DNA of 64,000 bases. Origin: Lachnospiraceae bacterium (lineage in GTDB: Bacteria; Bacillota; Clostridia; Lachnospirales; Lachnospiraceae). The position numbers and the translations under genes were made by a program. The stretch covers positions 1 through 64,000 of the forward strand of contig JAILGA010000143.1 in NCBI GenBank assembly GCA_024697225.1, in the 5' to 3' direction. This document shows, piece by piece, positions 55,842 to 64,000 of the stretch; position 1 is the stretch's first letter; each line of letters starts with the position of its first letter. The notes below the pieces were generated by a model, which saw only the letters and a program-made list of their open reading frames with translations, had not been told where the DNA came from and did no database searches.

Positions 55842-57086
55842 CTACTTCACTATCTCCGTGACACGCACGCCGAAACTTTCTTCAATGACAACAACCTCGC
55901 CCTTAGCCACAAGCTTGCCGTTAACCAGTACATCCACCGGTTCGCCCGCTATCTTGTCCAGTTCAACAATGGTGCCCGGTGCAAAGTCAAGAATATCCGA
56001 TATCGGTCTCTTGGTACGTCCGAGCTCAACCGTGACATCAAGAGGAACATCCTGAATGAGACTGATATTCTCAGCTCCGGGTATGTTCGACATATCCGCG
56101 GGGAAACTCTGGAACTGGGCCGTCTGATAATCCTGCGGCGCCTGCATGGGCATACTCATGGGCATTCCCATAGGCATCTGCATCTGAGGCATCTGCATCT
56201 GGGGCATCTGCATCTGGGGCATCTGCATCTGAGGCATCTGCATCTGAGGTGTCTGCATCTGAGGTGTCTGCATCTGAGGAGCCTGAGGCATACTCATCTG
56301 AGGAGGCGGAGATGTCTGAACAGACATATCCGGCGGAGGCGCCGAAGGTGCGGGTGCGGGAGCCGGTGCCGGTTCCTCAGCCTGACTCAGGAATGTATCG
56401 TACAGTGTCCTTGCAAAATCGATCGGATACAACTGCATAAGCGCAGAGTCTATCAGATCGCCGATCTGCATGCGGAATGTGATCTTGACAAAGGTACCCG
56501 CAAGGAAAGGAGAAATCTCCGCAGGATCCTGTTCTGTCAAATCAAGAAGAGTCGACTGCGGCGGGCTGATATCGATCTTCTCGCCGAGCATGGTGGACAG
56601 TGACGTCGCCGCCGCGCCCATCATCTGGTTCATTGCTTCTGATATGGCCGAGAGCTCAAGATCGCCCAGTTCCTTATTCTCAACATTTGTACCGTCATTG
56701 CCCATCATCAGATCCGTGATGACAAGCACGTCATGCTCTTTGAGGATCAGAATGTTGCTGCCGTCCAGACCGACCGTGTACTTAATGACCGTAAACACGC
56801 AGGGTCTGGCGTAATCCTCAAGCACGTTTTTCCACGTCGCAAGCTCAACCTTGGGCGTGGTGATATTGACCTTGAGATTTAAGAGCGAATAGAGCGTCGT
56901 CGCGGACGACCCCATGGAGATATTCGCTACCTCGCCGATGGCGTCCTTCTCAACGTCAGAGAGTTCCTCGTTCCCGAATGAACCACCGGCATCTCCTCCG
57001 CCGTCTGAAGCGGCTTCGGTTTCGCCCGTCGCGTCCATGCCGTTCAGGAGAGCGTTTATCTCATCCTGTGATAGCATCCCGTCCAT
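55842..57086 (-). CDS. fliY: Flagellar switch protein FliY (CheC-like phosphatase domains plus FliN domain)
   Basis: 414 aa; MLSQDEINALLNG, CheC-like AIGEVANISMGSSATTL and AISEAMNQMMGAAATSL, C-terminal FliN VPLDVTVELGRTKRPISDILDFAPGTIVELDK. Confidence 0.94.
   Translation of the reverse strand: MDGMLSQDEINALLNGMDATGETEAASDGGGDAGGSFGNEELSDVEKDAIGEVANISMGSSATTLYSLLNLKVNITTPKVELATWKNVLEDYARPCVFTVIKYTVGLDGSNILILKEHDVLVITDLMMGNDGTNVENKELGDLELSAISEAMNQMMGAAATSLSTMLGEKIDISPPQSTLLDLTEQDPAEISPFLAGTFVKITFRMQIGDLIDSALMQLYPIDFARTLYDTFLSQAEEPAPAPAPAPSAPPPDMSVQTSPPPQMSMPQAPQMQTPQMQTPQMQMPQMQMPQMQMPQMQMPQMQMPMGMPMSMPMQAPQDYQTAQFQSFPADMSNIPGAENISLIQDVPLDVTVELGRTKRPISDILDFAPGTIVELDKIAGEPVDVLVNGKLVAKGEVVVIEESFGVRVTEIVK
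56170..56285 (-). repeat. 15-nt coding tandem repeat (PQMQM/T) in fliY linker
   Basis: Repeated ggcatctgcatctgR on plus strand, translating to PQMQMPQMQMPQMQM on minus. Confidence 0.95.
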
Positions 57087-58071
57087 GCTCGTCCTCCTCT
57101 TCTCTCACGACCGATGTAACGCGTACGGCATAGTTATCCCGCACGGTTCCCGGCAGTGCGTCAAATTTATAGATGCTCCCGACGTACAGCTTCATATCGT
57201 TCGTGAGATGATTATCCAAACGTATTATATCACCTCGCTGCAGATGTATGAAATCATTAACAGATATATGACACGATCCGAGTACTGCTCTGAGAGGTAT
57301 CTCAACCCTGCGGATAAGGCTCTCAAGGTGCTCCTCATAATGATCATCGCCCCCTCTCTGCATCGTGGAATACCAGTATTTGGTATTGAGCCTGTCCATG
57401 ATGCTCTCCAGGGTAAAGTACGGGAGACACACATTCATAAGTCCCTCGGTATCCCCCATCTTTATATTCAGGGTCACAATCGCTATCATGTCCGTGGGCG
57501 ATATGACCTGGGCAAACTGAGGATTAGTCTCTATTCTCTCAAGAGTCGGTGATATGCCTATCACGTTGCCCCACGGTTCTATCATCAGATTCATGCAGAT
57601 ATCCACAAGCCTCTGTATAAGAGGCATTTCGATATCCGTGAAGGGTCTTGCCTTTTCTATGGCAGTTCCCTCGCCTCCGAGCATTCTGTCAATGAACGCA
57701 AATCCCAGATTGGACTGCACCTCAAGAAGTATCGTGCCCTGGAGAGGCTGAAAATTAACTATGCCCAGTATGACCGGATTCGACAGTGCGTTCGAAAACT
57801 CCGAAAAAGTGACAGTCTCGGAGTTTGCCACCGCGACATTGACATTCTTTCTTACATAGAGCGGCAGCGTCGTGGATATCAGCCGGCCGTAATGCTCATG
57901 AATGATCTCCAGTGTACGCAGATGCTCCTTTGAGAACTTGGCAGGTCTCGCGAAATCATATTCCTTGACCTTCTTCTCATCAGTCTGCTGCAGCTCCGCG
58001 GCATCCAGCTCGCCGCTGTTAATGCCGTTTAACAGCGCATCTATTTCACTTTGAGATAGTACGTCAGCCAA
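57061..58071 (-). CDS. fliM: Flagellar motor switch protein FliM
   Basis: 336 aa; VLSQSEIDALLNGI, YDFARPAKFSKEHLRTLEIIHEHYGRLISTTL, AFIDRMLGGEG. Confidence 0.97.
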   Translation of the reverse strand: MADVLSQSEIDALLNGINSGELDAAELQQTDEKKVKEYDFARPAKFSKEHLRTLEIIHEHYGRLISTTLPLYVRKNVNVAVANSETVTFSEFSNALSNPVILGIVNFQPLQGTILLEVQSNLGFAFIDRMLGGEGTAIEKARPFTDIEMPLIQRLVDICMNLMIEPWGNVIGISPTLERIETNPQFAQVISPTDMIAIVTLNIKMGDTEGLMNVCLPYFTLESIMDRLNTKYWYSTMQRGGDDHYEEHLESLIRRVEIPLRAVLGSCHISVNDFIHLQRGDIIRLDNHLTNDMKLYVGSIYKFDALPGTVRDNYAVRVTSVVREEEDEHGRDAITG

Positions 58072-58082
58072 GTGCGGGCTCC

Positions 58083-58625
58083 TTACGCATACTGGATCAG
58101 CGGGAAGTCAACTTTAAATATAAAGTCTGACTCAAACATCTCCTGCAATTTCTGAAGTATCTGATCTTTTGCCTCGGCCTCGTTGGCTCTGAGCCCGTCA
58201 AAGGTGTAGGAGGAAACAACCTCCTGAACCACGGACTTGATCCTGGAGAGTCTGCTGTCAAGGCCGCCGTTTGCCACATCATAGATCTTGTAGCCCTCGC
58301 TGTCGGAATTCAGCGACAGGGCAACCTCCAGCTGGACATAATGCGTCTCGCCGTCCTCGCCGGGTGCAAGCGCTATGGTCATCTTGTTATCGCCGTTGAT
58401 ATCATACATGACAGTCTTCTCAAACGGCACATTTGCGGGAGAACCATAGCCCTGTGTGCTGTTTGCGATCGTGGTATTGTCTATATTGACAGCCGCCGCC
58501 ACGTCGGAGATGAGCTTGACGGTCTTGGAATTCGTATTCATTACCGTCAGCATCATAAAGGCATTGATGCCCATATTGATGATGCACACCGCCAGTATTA
58601 CTATCGCAAGCATATTTCTCTTCAT
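58083..58625 (-). CDS. fliL: Flagellar basal body-associated protein FliL-like
   Basis: 180 aa; N-terminal TM, LSRIKSVVQEVVSSYTFDGLRANEAEAKDQILQKLQEMFESDFIFKVDF; between fliM and motB. Confidence 0.85.
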   Translation of the reverse strand: MKRNMLAIVILAVCIINMGINAFMMLTVMNTNSKTVKLISDVAAAVNIDNTTIANSTQGYGSPANVPFEKTVMYDINGDNKMTIALAPGEDGETHYVQLEVALSLNSDSEGYKIYDVANGGLDSRLSRIKSVVQEVVSSYTFDGLRANEAEAKDQILQKLQEMFESDFIFKVDFPLIQYA

Positions 58626-58642
58626 AACAAGCTCCTTTTTGC

Positions 58643-59464
58643 TTAATACATAGGACTAAGCGGATTGTAGATCCTTATCTCCACGCGTCTGTTCTTAGAT
58701 CTTCCCTCGGGTGTCTCATTGGTCGCCACCGGCATATACTCGCCGCGTCCGGTGTGCATGATCCTTGAAGGCTCGAGTGTCGTATTCTCAATGAGGTAAT
58801 TGAACACCGACAGCGCACGTCCGGATGAGAGCTCATCATTGTTGGAATACTTCGCACCGTGCATGGGCACGTTGTCCGTGTGTCCCTCGATCTCGATGGT
58901 GCCGCCGGCATAGCGCTCAAGTATCGCTCCGACCTTGTCGAGGATGGGCTTTGCCTCGTCCTTTATCACGACTTCACCGGAATCGAAGAGTATCGCGCCC
59001 TGGAGAGTCAGCTGGACATACTGGCTGGTGAAATTGAGTTCTATCTGATCCGTGATACCGTTGGCTTCGAGAGCCGCCGCTATCTGCTCGGCCAGTTTCT
59101 CAGACGCCTCAAGCTGCTCCTCAAGAGCCTCCTTTTGGGTATCCTCGCTCTCACCGTCAGCATCCTTGGACTTATCCTTCTGGGCCTCGTCCACCATACC
59201 CATTGAGTTGACATAGATATTCAGTTCATTCAGCTGCGATACGCCGTCTCCGACAAGTGCTCCCTCGCCGAAGCTCACCTCGCCGCCGTCAAATATGTTA
59301 AACGCCTGCGAAAAAGACGCAGCAACAGCTTCGAACTTCTCCTTTTCGATACTGGACATCGAAAAGAGAAGAACGAAGAAACACAGAAGCAGATTCATAA
59401 GATCTGCAAATGTCGATTGCCATGCCGGCGCCCCCTTCGGGGGTTCTTCGGGTTTCTTTGCCAT
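58643..59464 (-). CDS. motB: Flagellar motor protein MotB (OmpA/MotB domain)
   Basis: 273 aa; WQSTFADLMNLLLCFFVLLFSMSSI; OmpA-like IEIEGHTDNVPMHGAKYSNNDELSSGRALSVFNYL. Confidence 0.96.
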   Translation of the reverse strand: MAKKPEEPPKGAPAWQSTFADLMNLLLCFFVLLFSMSSIEKEKFEAVAASFSQAFNIFDGGEVSFGEGALVGDGVSQLNELNIYVNSMGMVDEAQKDKSKDADGESEDTQKEALEEQLEASEKLAEQIAAALEANGITDQIELNFTSQYVQLTLQGAILFDSGEVVIKDEAKPILDKVGAILERYAGGTIEIEGHTDNVPMHGAKYSNNDELSSGRALSVFNYLIENTTLEPSRIMHTGRGEYMPVATNETPEGRSKNRRVEIRIYNPLSPMY

Positions 59465-59487
59465 TAGTAGTTCTCTTTAGTCGGTCA

Positions 59488-60294
59488 TCATTCTTCTCCG
59501 CCGCCTGATCCTTCTCCGCTGCTTGCTTCAAAAGCGGCCTTATCTGCGGGCGACAGGAATGATTTCAGTTTTTCTTCAGTCACACGCGGGTTTTCACCGG
59601 CCTGTATCGAGAGGATTCCCTCTATCATGATACTCTTGGCGGTGTACTCGTCATTATTGAGATGCTTAAGCTTGGTAGCAGTCGGCGCGCACAGCCAGTT
59701 GGCTATGACCGATCCGTACAGGGTCGTGATAAGAGCAACAGCCATGTTAGGACCGATGGCGGAGGGGTCGTCCATGTTCTGCAGCATGTTGACCAGACCG
59801 ATCAGGGTTCCGATCATACCCCAGGCAGGACCCATGGATCCTATGTCCTCCCAGACCGCAATACGCAGCTTGTGTCTGGAATCGATCGCGTCCATCTCGG
59901 CTTCAAGTATGCTCTTGACCAGCTCCGGATCCGTGCCGTCAACTATGAGCAGAAGGCCTTTCTTCAAAAACGCGTCCTCGATATTGCCCGCCGCCTCTTC
60001 GAGAGCCAGCAGACCTTCTTTTCTGGCGGTATTGGACAGAGCGATGATCTGCTTTATATTCTCTGACACATTGTTGGCCGGGAGCTTCAATATCAGCTTA
60101 AGTGACTTAAGACCCGCCAGGAAATCAGGCAGCGTATTGCTGGCCAGAACACACATGAAAGAGCCGATGACCGTCACGAAGAATGACGGAATATCTATCA
60201 TGTTCTTGAACGCCGTGACGCCTCCGGAGGTGATGATACCGATGACCATGGCGACCAGACACATTCCCAGGCCGATTAATGTTGCAATATCCAC
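59488..60294 (-). CDS. motA: Flagellar motor stator protein MotA
   Basis: 268 aa; MDIATLIGLGMCLVAMVIGI, EDIGSMGPAWGMIGTLIGLVNMLQNMDDPSAIGPNMAVALITTLYG. Confidence 0.97.
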   Translation of the reverse strand: MDIATLIGLGMCLVAMVIGIITSGGVTAFKNMIDIPSFFVTVIGSFMCVLASNTLPDFLAGLKSLKLILKLPANNVSENIKQIIALSNTARKEGLLALEEAAGNIEDAFLKKGLLLIVDGTDPELVKSILEAEMDAIDSRHKLRIAVWEDIGSMGPAWGMIGTLIGLVNMLQNMDDPSAIGPNMAVALITTLYGSVIANWLCAPTATKLKHLNNDEYTAKSIMIEGILSIQAGENPRVTEEKLKSFLSPADKAAFEASSGEGSGGGEE

Positions 60295-60330
60295 TTTATG
60301 CTACCTCATAAACGCAAAAAATCCGGGACA

Positions 60331-60543
60331 TCAGGCACCCCTTTCCGCGTCTGCGAACGCGGCTGCCATGATCTCCTTTTTGTACGATTTTATCAGTTCG
60401 ATTACTTCCTGTCTACTTTCCTTAACCAATAACTTCTGCCCCGATGTGAACGTCAGAAGCGTGTCCGGCGTCTCCTCCACCGATTGGATGAGGTCAGTGT
60501 TCACAGTGATCATAAGTCCGTTCATACGCGTTACATTGATCAT
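60331..60543 (-). CDS. flbD: Flagellar FlbD family protein
   Basis: MINVTRMNGLMITVNTDLIQSVEETPDTLLTFTSGQKLLVKES; start ATG 60543 behind GGGGG; the longer ORF would overlap the promoter. Confidence 0.93.
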   Translation of the reverse strand: MINVTRMNGLMITVNTDLIQSVEETPDTLLTFTSGQKLLVKESRQEVIELIKSYKKEIMAAAFADAERGA

Positions 60544-60576
60544 CAGACACATACCCCCGAATACACATACCCATAA

Positions 60577-60605
60577 AATATACCACAAAAACAGCCCGTG
60601 GTAAA
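60577..60605 (-). promoter_or_regulatory. Candidate extended -10 promoter for flbD-motA-motB and downstream genes
   Basis: Minus strand TTTACC (60605-60600), 17-nt spacer, TGGTATATT with -10 TATATT (60582-60577). Confidence 0.55.
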
Positions 60606-60678
60606 GAAATAATATAAACTAAATATAGTATAAATATTGCCGTTATACAGGTCATTATTGACCGGCACGACCATAGTC

Positions 60679-60710
60679 AAAAATGCCTCGCGGTCGCCCA
60701 CGAGGCACTT
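60679..60710 (-). terminator. Rho-independent terminator downstream of flgE
   Basis: Minus strand TGCCTCG-loop-CGAGGCA followed by TTTTT. Confidence 0.8.
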
Positions 60711-60731
60711 TGAACCATTATAAACCGATCA

Positions 60732-62525
60732 TCATCTCTTGAGGTTCGTAAGCTCTTCAAGAAGTGTGTCAGATACGGTGATGATACGGCTGTTTGCCTG
60801 GAAGCCTCTCTGGGTCGTGATCATCGTCGTGAACTCGCTGGAGAGGTCAACATTACTCATTTCCAGAACACCGGTGTTCATCTTGCCGCCTGAAGCCTCG
60901 ATCTCCTGGATCGTCGCGTCGCCGGAGTTGTTGGTCTGTCTGTAGAGGTTGTCGCCGCCCTTTTCAAGACCGGAGGCATTGGCAAACTCTGCGGTGGCAA
61001 TCTGTCCGAGGAGCTTGGTCTGGCCGTTTGAATAGGATGCCCAGATCTTTCCTGTCACCTCGACCGAGATGCCGTTCATGGTTCCGACCATACGTCCGGT
61101 GTTATTGCCGTCCGTATCGCCCTTGGTCGCCTTGAAGGTTGAAGATCCGTTGGTATTGATGTTGGTCAGAGTGGTTGCATCGACCTCGATATTCTTAAAG
61201 CTCTCAAGGCCGCGGGGCGGATCGTTGGTGAATTTCATGGTCATATTGCTCCCGCCGGTGATCGCGCCTGTATCGGGATCAAAGGTGACTATGCTCGTCT
61301 TGTTCTCGCTGGAGATATAGAGCTTTCCGCCGGAGAAATAATATGTTGCATCCTTACCGTAGCTGTCTATCTCGGCATCGGACATTCCGAAGAACTCGCC
61401 GCCGACTCCGGCAAGAGGGCCTGACACGGTTTTTCCGCCGTCATTGACGATGGTGGCCGAAGATTTCAGTTCCTGGAGACTGCGCGCCGTAGCGGAATCT
61501 GTAGCTGAAGCAAAGGCATTTGCCGGAATACTGGTCGCAGGATCCGTACTGTAATCGTCCACCGCCGCATTGGTGATATCGGAGGCCACTTTACCCGATA
61601 CCAGATTTCTGTTCCATACATGGCTCTCGCCAAAGGTTACGCCGCCGAGAGGATCGGCCGCATTAAGTCTGTCGATGCCGATAGACTGATTGTCGGAATC
61701 AAGTATGTCTGTGAGGGTGATGGTGTACATCGGCTGATTCTTGGGGGTGATACCTGTCTTGCCGACATCGTAGTATTTATCCATCTGAGTCTTCATGGGC
61801 TCTTCCATGGATGCAGGCAGAGGATTCATGTTCGAAGTCGTCATGGGGGTACCGTCGGCATTCTTCATCTGCTTTACGGAGAATCTGGCAGTGTAGAGAT
61901 AGCCCCTGTCATCATAGAATTCCAGTGTCATGGTGCGTCCTGCCGCCGCCTTGACATTTGAATCATTCTGGTCGATATTTCCGGTCATCACGCTCTTGGT
62001 GGTTGCGGCTGCGGGATAGGTTGTATTCTCGGCATTCATCAGCTGAAGCCTGCCGATACCCGAGTTGACATCAACCTGATAAGCTCCGTTCTCGTCCTGA
62101 TAAGCTCCCCAGCCCTGGACAAGATAACCGTTGGACTGCATTGCGAGATTGCCCACACCGTCGAGATAGAAGGAACCGTCTCTCGTATAGAGCTGCTCCT
62201 GTCCGTTATTGACCACAAAGAAGGCATCTCCGGAGATCATGATATCAAAGGGATTGTTTGTCGTCTGGCTGGCGCCCTGCTGATCTATGGCAGTTGAGAT
62301 AGCACTGGTCTGAACACCCAGACCTATCTGTCTTGCGTTCACGCCGCCCATCCTCTCGGAGGCGCCCGATGCATTCTGGGTGGTCTGGTACATGATATCC
62401 GAGAAGGTCATGCTCTGCGATTTATAGGCCGTGGTGTTGACGTTGGCAATATTGTTACCGATGACGTCCATTCTCGTCTGATGGGTTTTGAGTCCGGCCA
62501 CGCCGGAAAAAAGTGAGCGCATCAT
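60732..62525 (-). CDS. flgE: Flagellar hook protein FlgE
   Basis: 597 aa; MMRSLFSGVAGLKTHQTRMDVIGNNIANVNTTAYKSQSMTFSD, C-terminal NVDLSSEFTTMITTQRGFQANSRIITVSDTLLEELTNLKR. Confidence 0.97.
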   Translation of the reverse strand: MMRSLFSGVAGLKTHQTRMDVIGNNIANVNTTAYKSQSMTFSDIMYQTTQNASGASERMGGVNARQIGLGVQTSAISTAIDQQGASQTTNNPFDIMISGDAFFVVNNGQEQLYTRDGSFYLDGVGNLAMQSNGYLVQGWGAYQDENGAYQVDVNSGIGRLQLMNAENTTYPAAATTKSVMTGNIDQNDSNVKAAAGRTMTLEFYDDRGYLYTARFSVKQMKNADGTPMTTSNMNPLPASMEEPMKTQMDKYYDVGKTGITPKNQPMYTITLTDILDSDNQSIGIDRLNAADPLGGVTFGESHVWNRNLVSGKVASDITNAAVDDYSTDPATSIPANAFASATDSATARSLQELKSSATIVNDGGKTVSGPLAGVGGEFFGMSDAEIDSYGKDATYYFSGGKLYISSENKTSIVTFDPDTGAITGGSNMTMKFTNDPPRGLESFKNIEVDATTLTNINTNGSSTFKATKGDTDGNNTGRMVGTMNGISVEVTGKIWASYSNGQTKLLGQIATAEFANASGLEKGGDNLYRQTNNSGDATIQEIEASGGKMNTGVLEMSNVDLSSEFTTMITTQRGFQANSRIITVSDTLLEELTNLKR

Positions 62526-63250
62526 AGGGCAGTTCCCTCCGTTTCTTTTACTTCTTCTGTTTCGGTTTCTGTTGCGGTTTCCTTGTTATCCTCTTCGGCG
62601 TTCTTCGCATTTTCCTCTTCAAGAGCCCTGAGAGATGCGATCCTGTTGCGAAGCTGCGTGAGCGATGTCACATATGAGCTGTCCATGAGCTGCTTCGTAC
62701 TGTCGGAGAAGGCATCATATATCGCTCCGAGAGCGTCAACCTTGCCTGCGTCCGCCAAAGTGAGCTCATTTACATTCGGCATCTTGTCAATCTCCGCGGC
62801 GAGGGCTTCTATCGCTTTGACCGCATTCGCGTAATCATCGCTCATAACCTCCGATACATCGCCTGCGCTGAAGGTTCTGCCGTCCACCGTGATATATGCC
62901 TTGTTTCCCGAATACGTCACCGAATCGACCTGTCCCTGGAGCGGATCCCTCAGACCGTTGTCATCCGTGGGATTAATTGTTACAAGCTTTCCTACCAGCT
63001 CGGAAGCCCTTGAGAGCTCGAGCGATTTTGACATGTTCTGCATCTGCTCAAGTTCCGAGAATGTGGCGTACTGGGAGATATACTCCGTGTTCGATGTGGG
63101 TTCAAGGGGATCCTGATACTTCATCTGAGCCACCAGAAGCGTCATGAACTGGTCCTTGTCCACATTGCTGGATGCGCTCTTCTGATCCTTGCTCATGGCC
63201 GATTCCATATTGGTAACCTGGCCCTTGTCAACTACTGCACTGACTCCCAT
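62522..63250 (-). CDS. flgD: Flagellar hook capping protein FlgD
   Basis: KDQFMTLLVAQMKYQDPLEPTSNTEYISQYATFSELEQMQNMS; ATG 63250 preferred over the upstream ORF start. Confidence 0.95.
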   Translation of the reverse strand: MGVSAVVDKGQVTNMESAMSKDQKSASSNVDKDQFMTLLVAQMKYQDPLEPTSNTEYISQYATFSELEQMQNMSKSLELSRASELVGKLVTINPTDDNGLRDPLQGQVDSVTYSGNKAYITVDGRTFSAGDVSEVMSDDYANAVKAIEALAAEIDKMPNVNELTLADAGKVDALGAIYDAFSDSTKQLMDSSYVTSLTQLRNRIASLRALEEENAKNAEEDNKETATETETEEVKETEGTAL

Positions 63251-63336
63251 AATGATCCTTTCCGAAAACTCCGTTTCTCTTGAGTATCTGCGATCTCCGA
63301 CCGCGTGATTATGTTGAAACACCCGTATCCGGTCTC

Positions 63337-64000
63337 TTACGCGGTGTAGTCCACCGAATTTCCGTTTGCAGCCATCATTTCAGCCGCGAGCTTCGTCTCC
63401 TCGTCCGCGTTCTCCTCGTCCTCTTCGCCGAGATTGATACGTCTCGTTCCCCTGGGTCCCTGGGCACGTATGCCTTCGTCTCTGCGCCTGTCGGCCTCTT
63501 CACCGGTCTGCTGTCCGCCCGTGCCGTTATCAAGGGTGCGTCCACCGACTGTGACCTCTACCGCCTCGACTCTTATACCCTGCTCATCAAGCCTCTGCTG
63601 CAGGGTCGAGAGCTGGCTCTCAACCGCCTGCCTGACAGTCTCATTCTCGACCACGAACTGTGCCACCATCCTGCCCTGTGCATCCTGAGCCACCGTTATA
63701 TGCACATTGCCGAGGCTTGCGGGATGAAGAGTGAGTTCCATACTGGTCACATCAGAGCTCATATCAACCCTTATCTGCTCAGTGATCTGCCTGACTATAT
63801 CGACCATCTGCTGCTGCCTCGCTTCAGGCGTCTGCTCGACGGGCATCGCCTCATTGAAAGCCGCCTGAGCCTCATTCATGCGTCCGGCTATCTGGCTTAT
63901 CACGGTTTCGGCCGCATTGTGCTCCTCTGCGGTATTTCCGTGCTCCCTGCGGTCTCTTCTGCTCTCACGTCCGCCATCATCGTTCTGACTCTGGGTTTTC
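63337..64000 (-). CDS. fliK: Flagellar hook-length control protein FliK, C-terminal part (partial, runs off window end)
   Basis: MELTLHPASLGNVHITVAQDAQGRMVAQFVVENETVRQAVESQLSTLQQRLDEQGIRVEAVEVTVGG; reading frame stays open to 64000. Confidence 0.92.
   Translation of the reverse strand, partial: KTQSQNDDGGRESRRDRREHGNTAEEHNAAETVISQIAGRMNEAQAAFNEAMPVEQTPEARQQQMVDIVRQITEQIRVDMSSDVTSMELTLHPASLGNVHITVAQDAQGRMVAQFVVENETVRQAVESQLSTLQQRLDEQGIRVEAVEVTVGGRTLDNGTGGQQTGEEADRRRDEGIRAQGPRGTRRINLGEEDEENADEETKLAAEMMAANGNSVDYTA

Noticed and set aside
59627-60604. 325-aa plus-strand ORF
   Set aside because: Antisense to motA and flbD and spans the flbD promoter; no recognisable motifs.
1-64000. Mobile elements, prophage, toxin-antitoxin, defence islands, BGCs, tRNA/rRNA genes
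   Set aside because: No transposase, integrase, phage structural, restriction, Cas, NRPS/PKS or RNA-gene signatures were recognised in the translated track or intergenic sequence I read.

Overview
The window is about 64 kb of low-to-mid-GC Firmicutes chromosome, most like Clostridia/Lachnospiraceae by gene content and order (inference). Almost all genes are on the minus strand. The left ~30 kb is mostly housekeeping: a GyrB-type topoisomerase subunit, DegV, RecG, a DAK2/FakA-like protein with Asp23, L28, GerW/YtfJ, a PBP2-type transpeptidase with FtsW/RodA, U32 peptidase, ZapA, TcdA, RuvAB, a Gx transporter with a NusG-II protein, an RsmF/RsmB-like methyltransferase, RarA, an OmpR-type response regulator and GlgX. 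A short plus-strand island carries a 1106-aa protein joining a LacI-type ligand-binding domain, an EAL domain and a C-terminal beta-solenoid-like domain, followed by an NSS-family transporter. The right ~29 kb is rpsB-tsf plus a large chemotaxis/flagellar cluster (sigD, cheD, cheC, cheW, cheA, cheB, a PilZ protein, flhG, flhF, flhA, flhB, fliR, fliQ, fliP, fliO, fliY, fliM, fliL, motB, motA, flbD, flgE, flgD, fliK). Its order matches the Bacillus subtilis fla/che operon, with lineage-specific inserts between sigD and rpsB. I saw no CRISPR array, prophage, IS element, tRNA or rRNA. The most interesting items are the LacI-like/EAL/beta-solenoid chimera, an HD-GYP protein whose HD histidine is Tyr, uncharacterised genes around sigD (including a possible SwrB equivalent and a 12-aa-repeat protein ending in an MltG-like module), and a possible structured rpsB leader. 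No computation was run; family calls come from reading the translated motifs.
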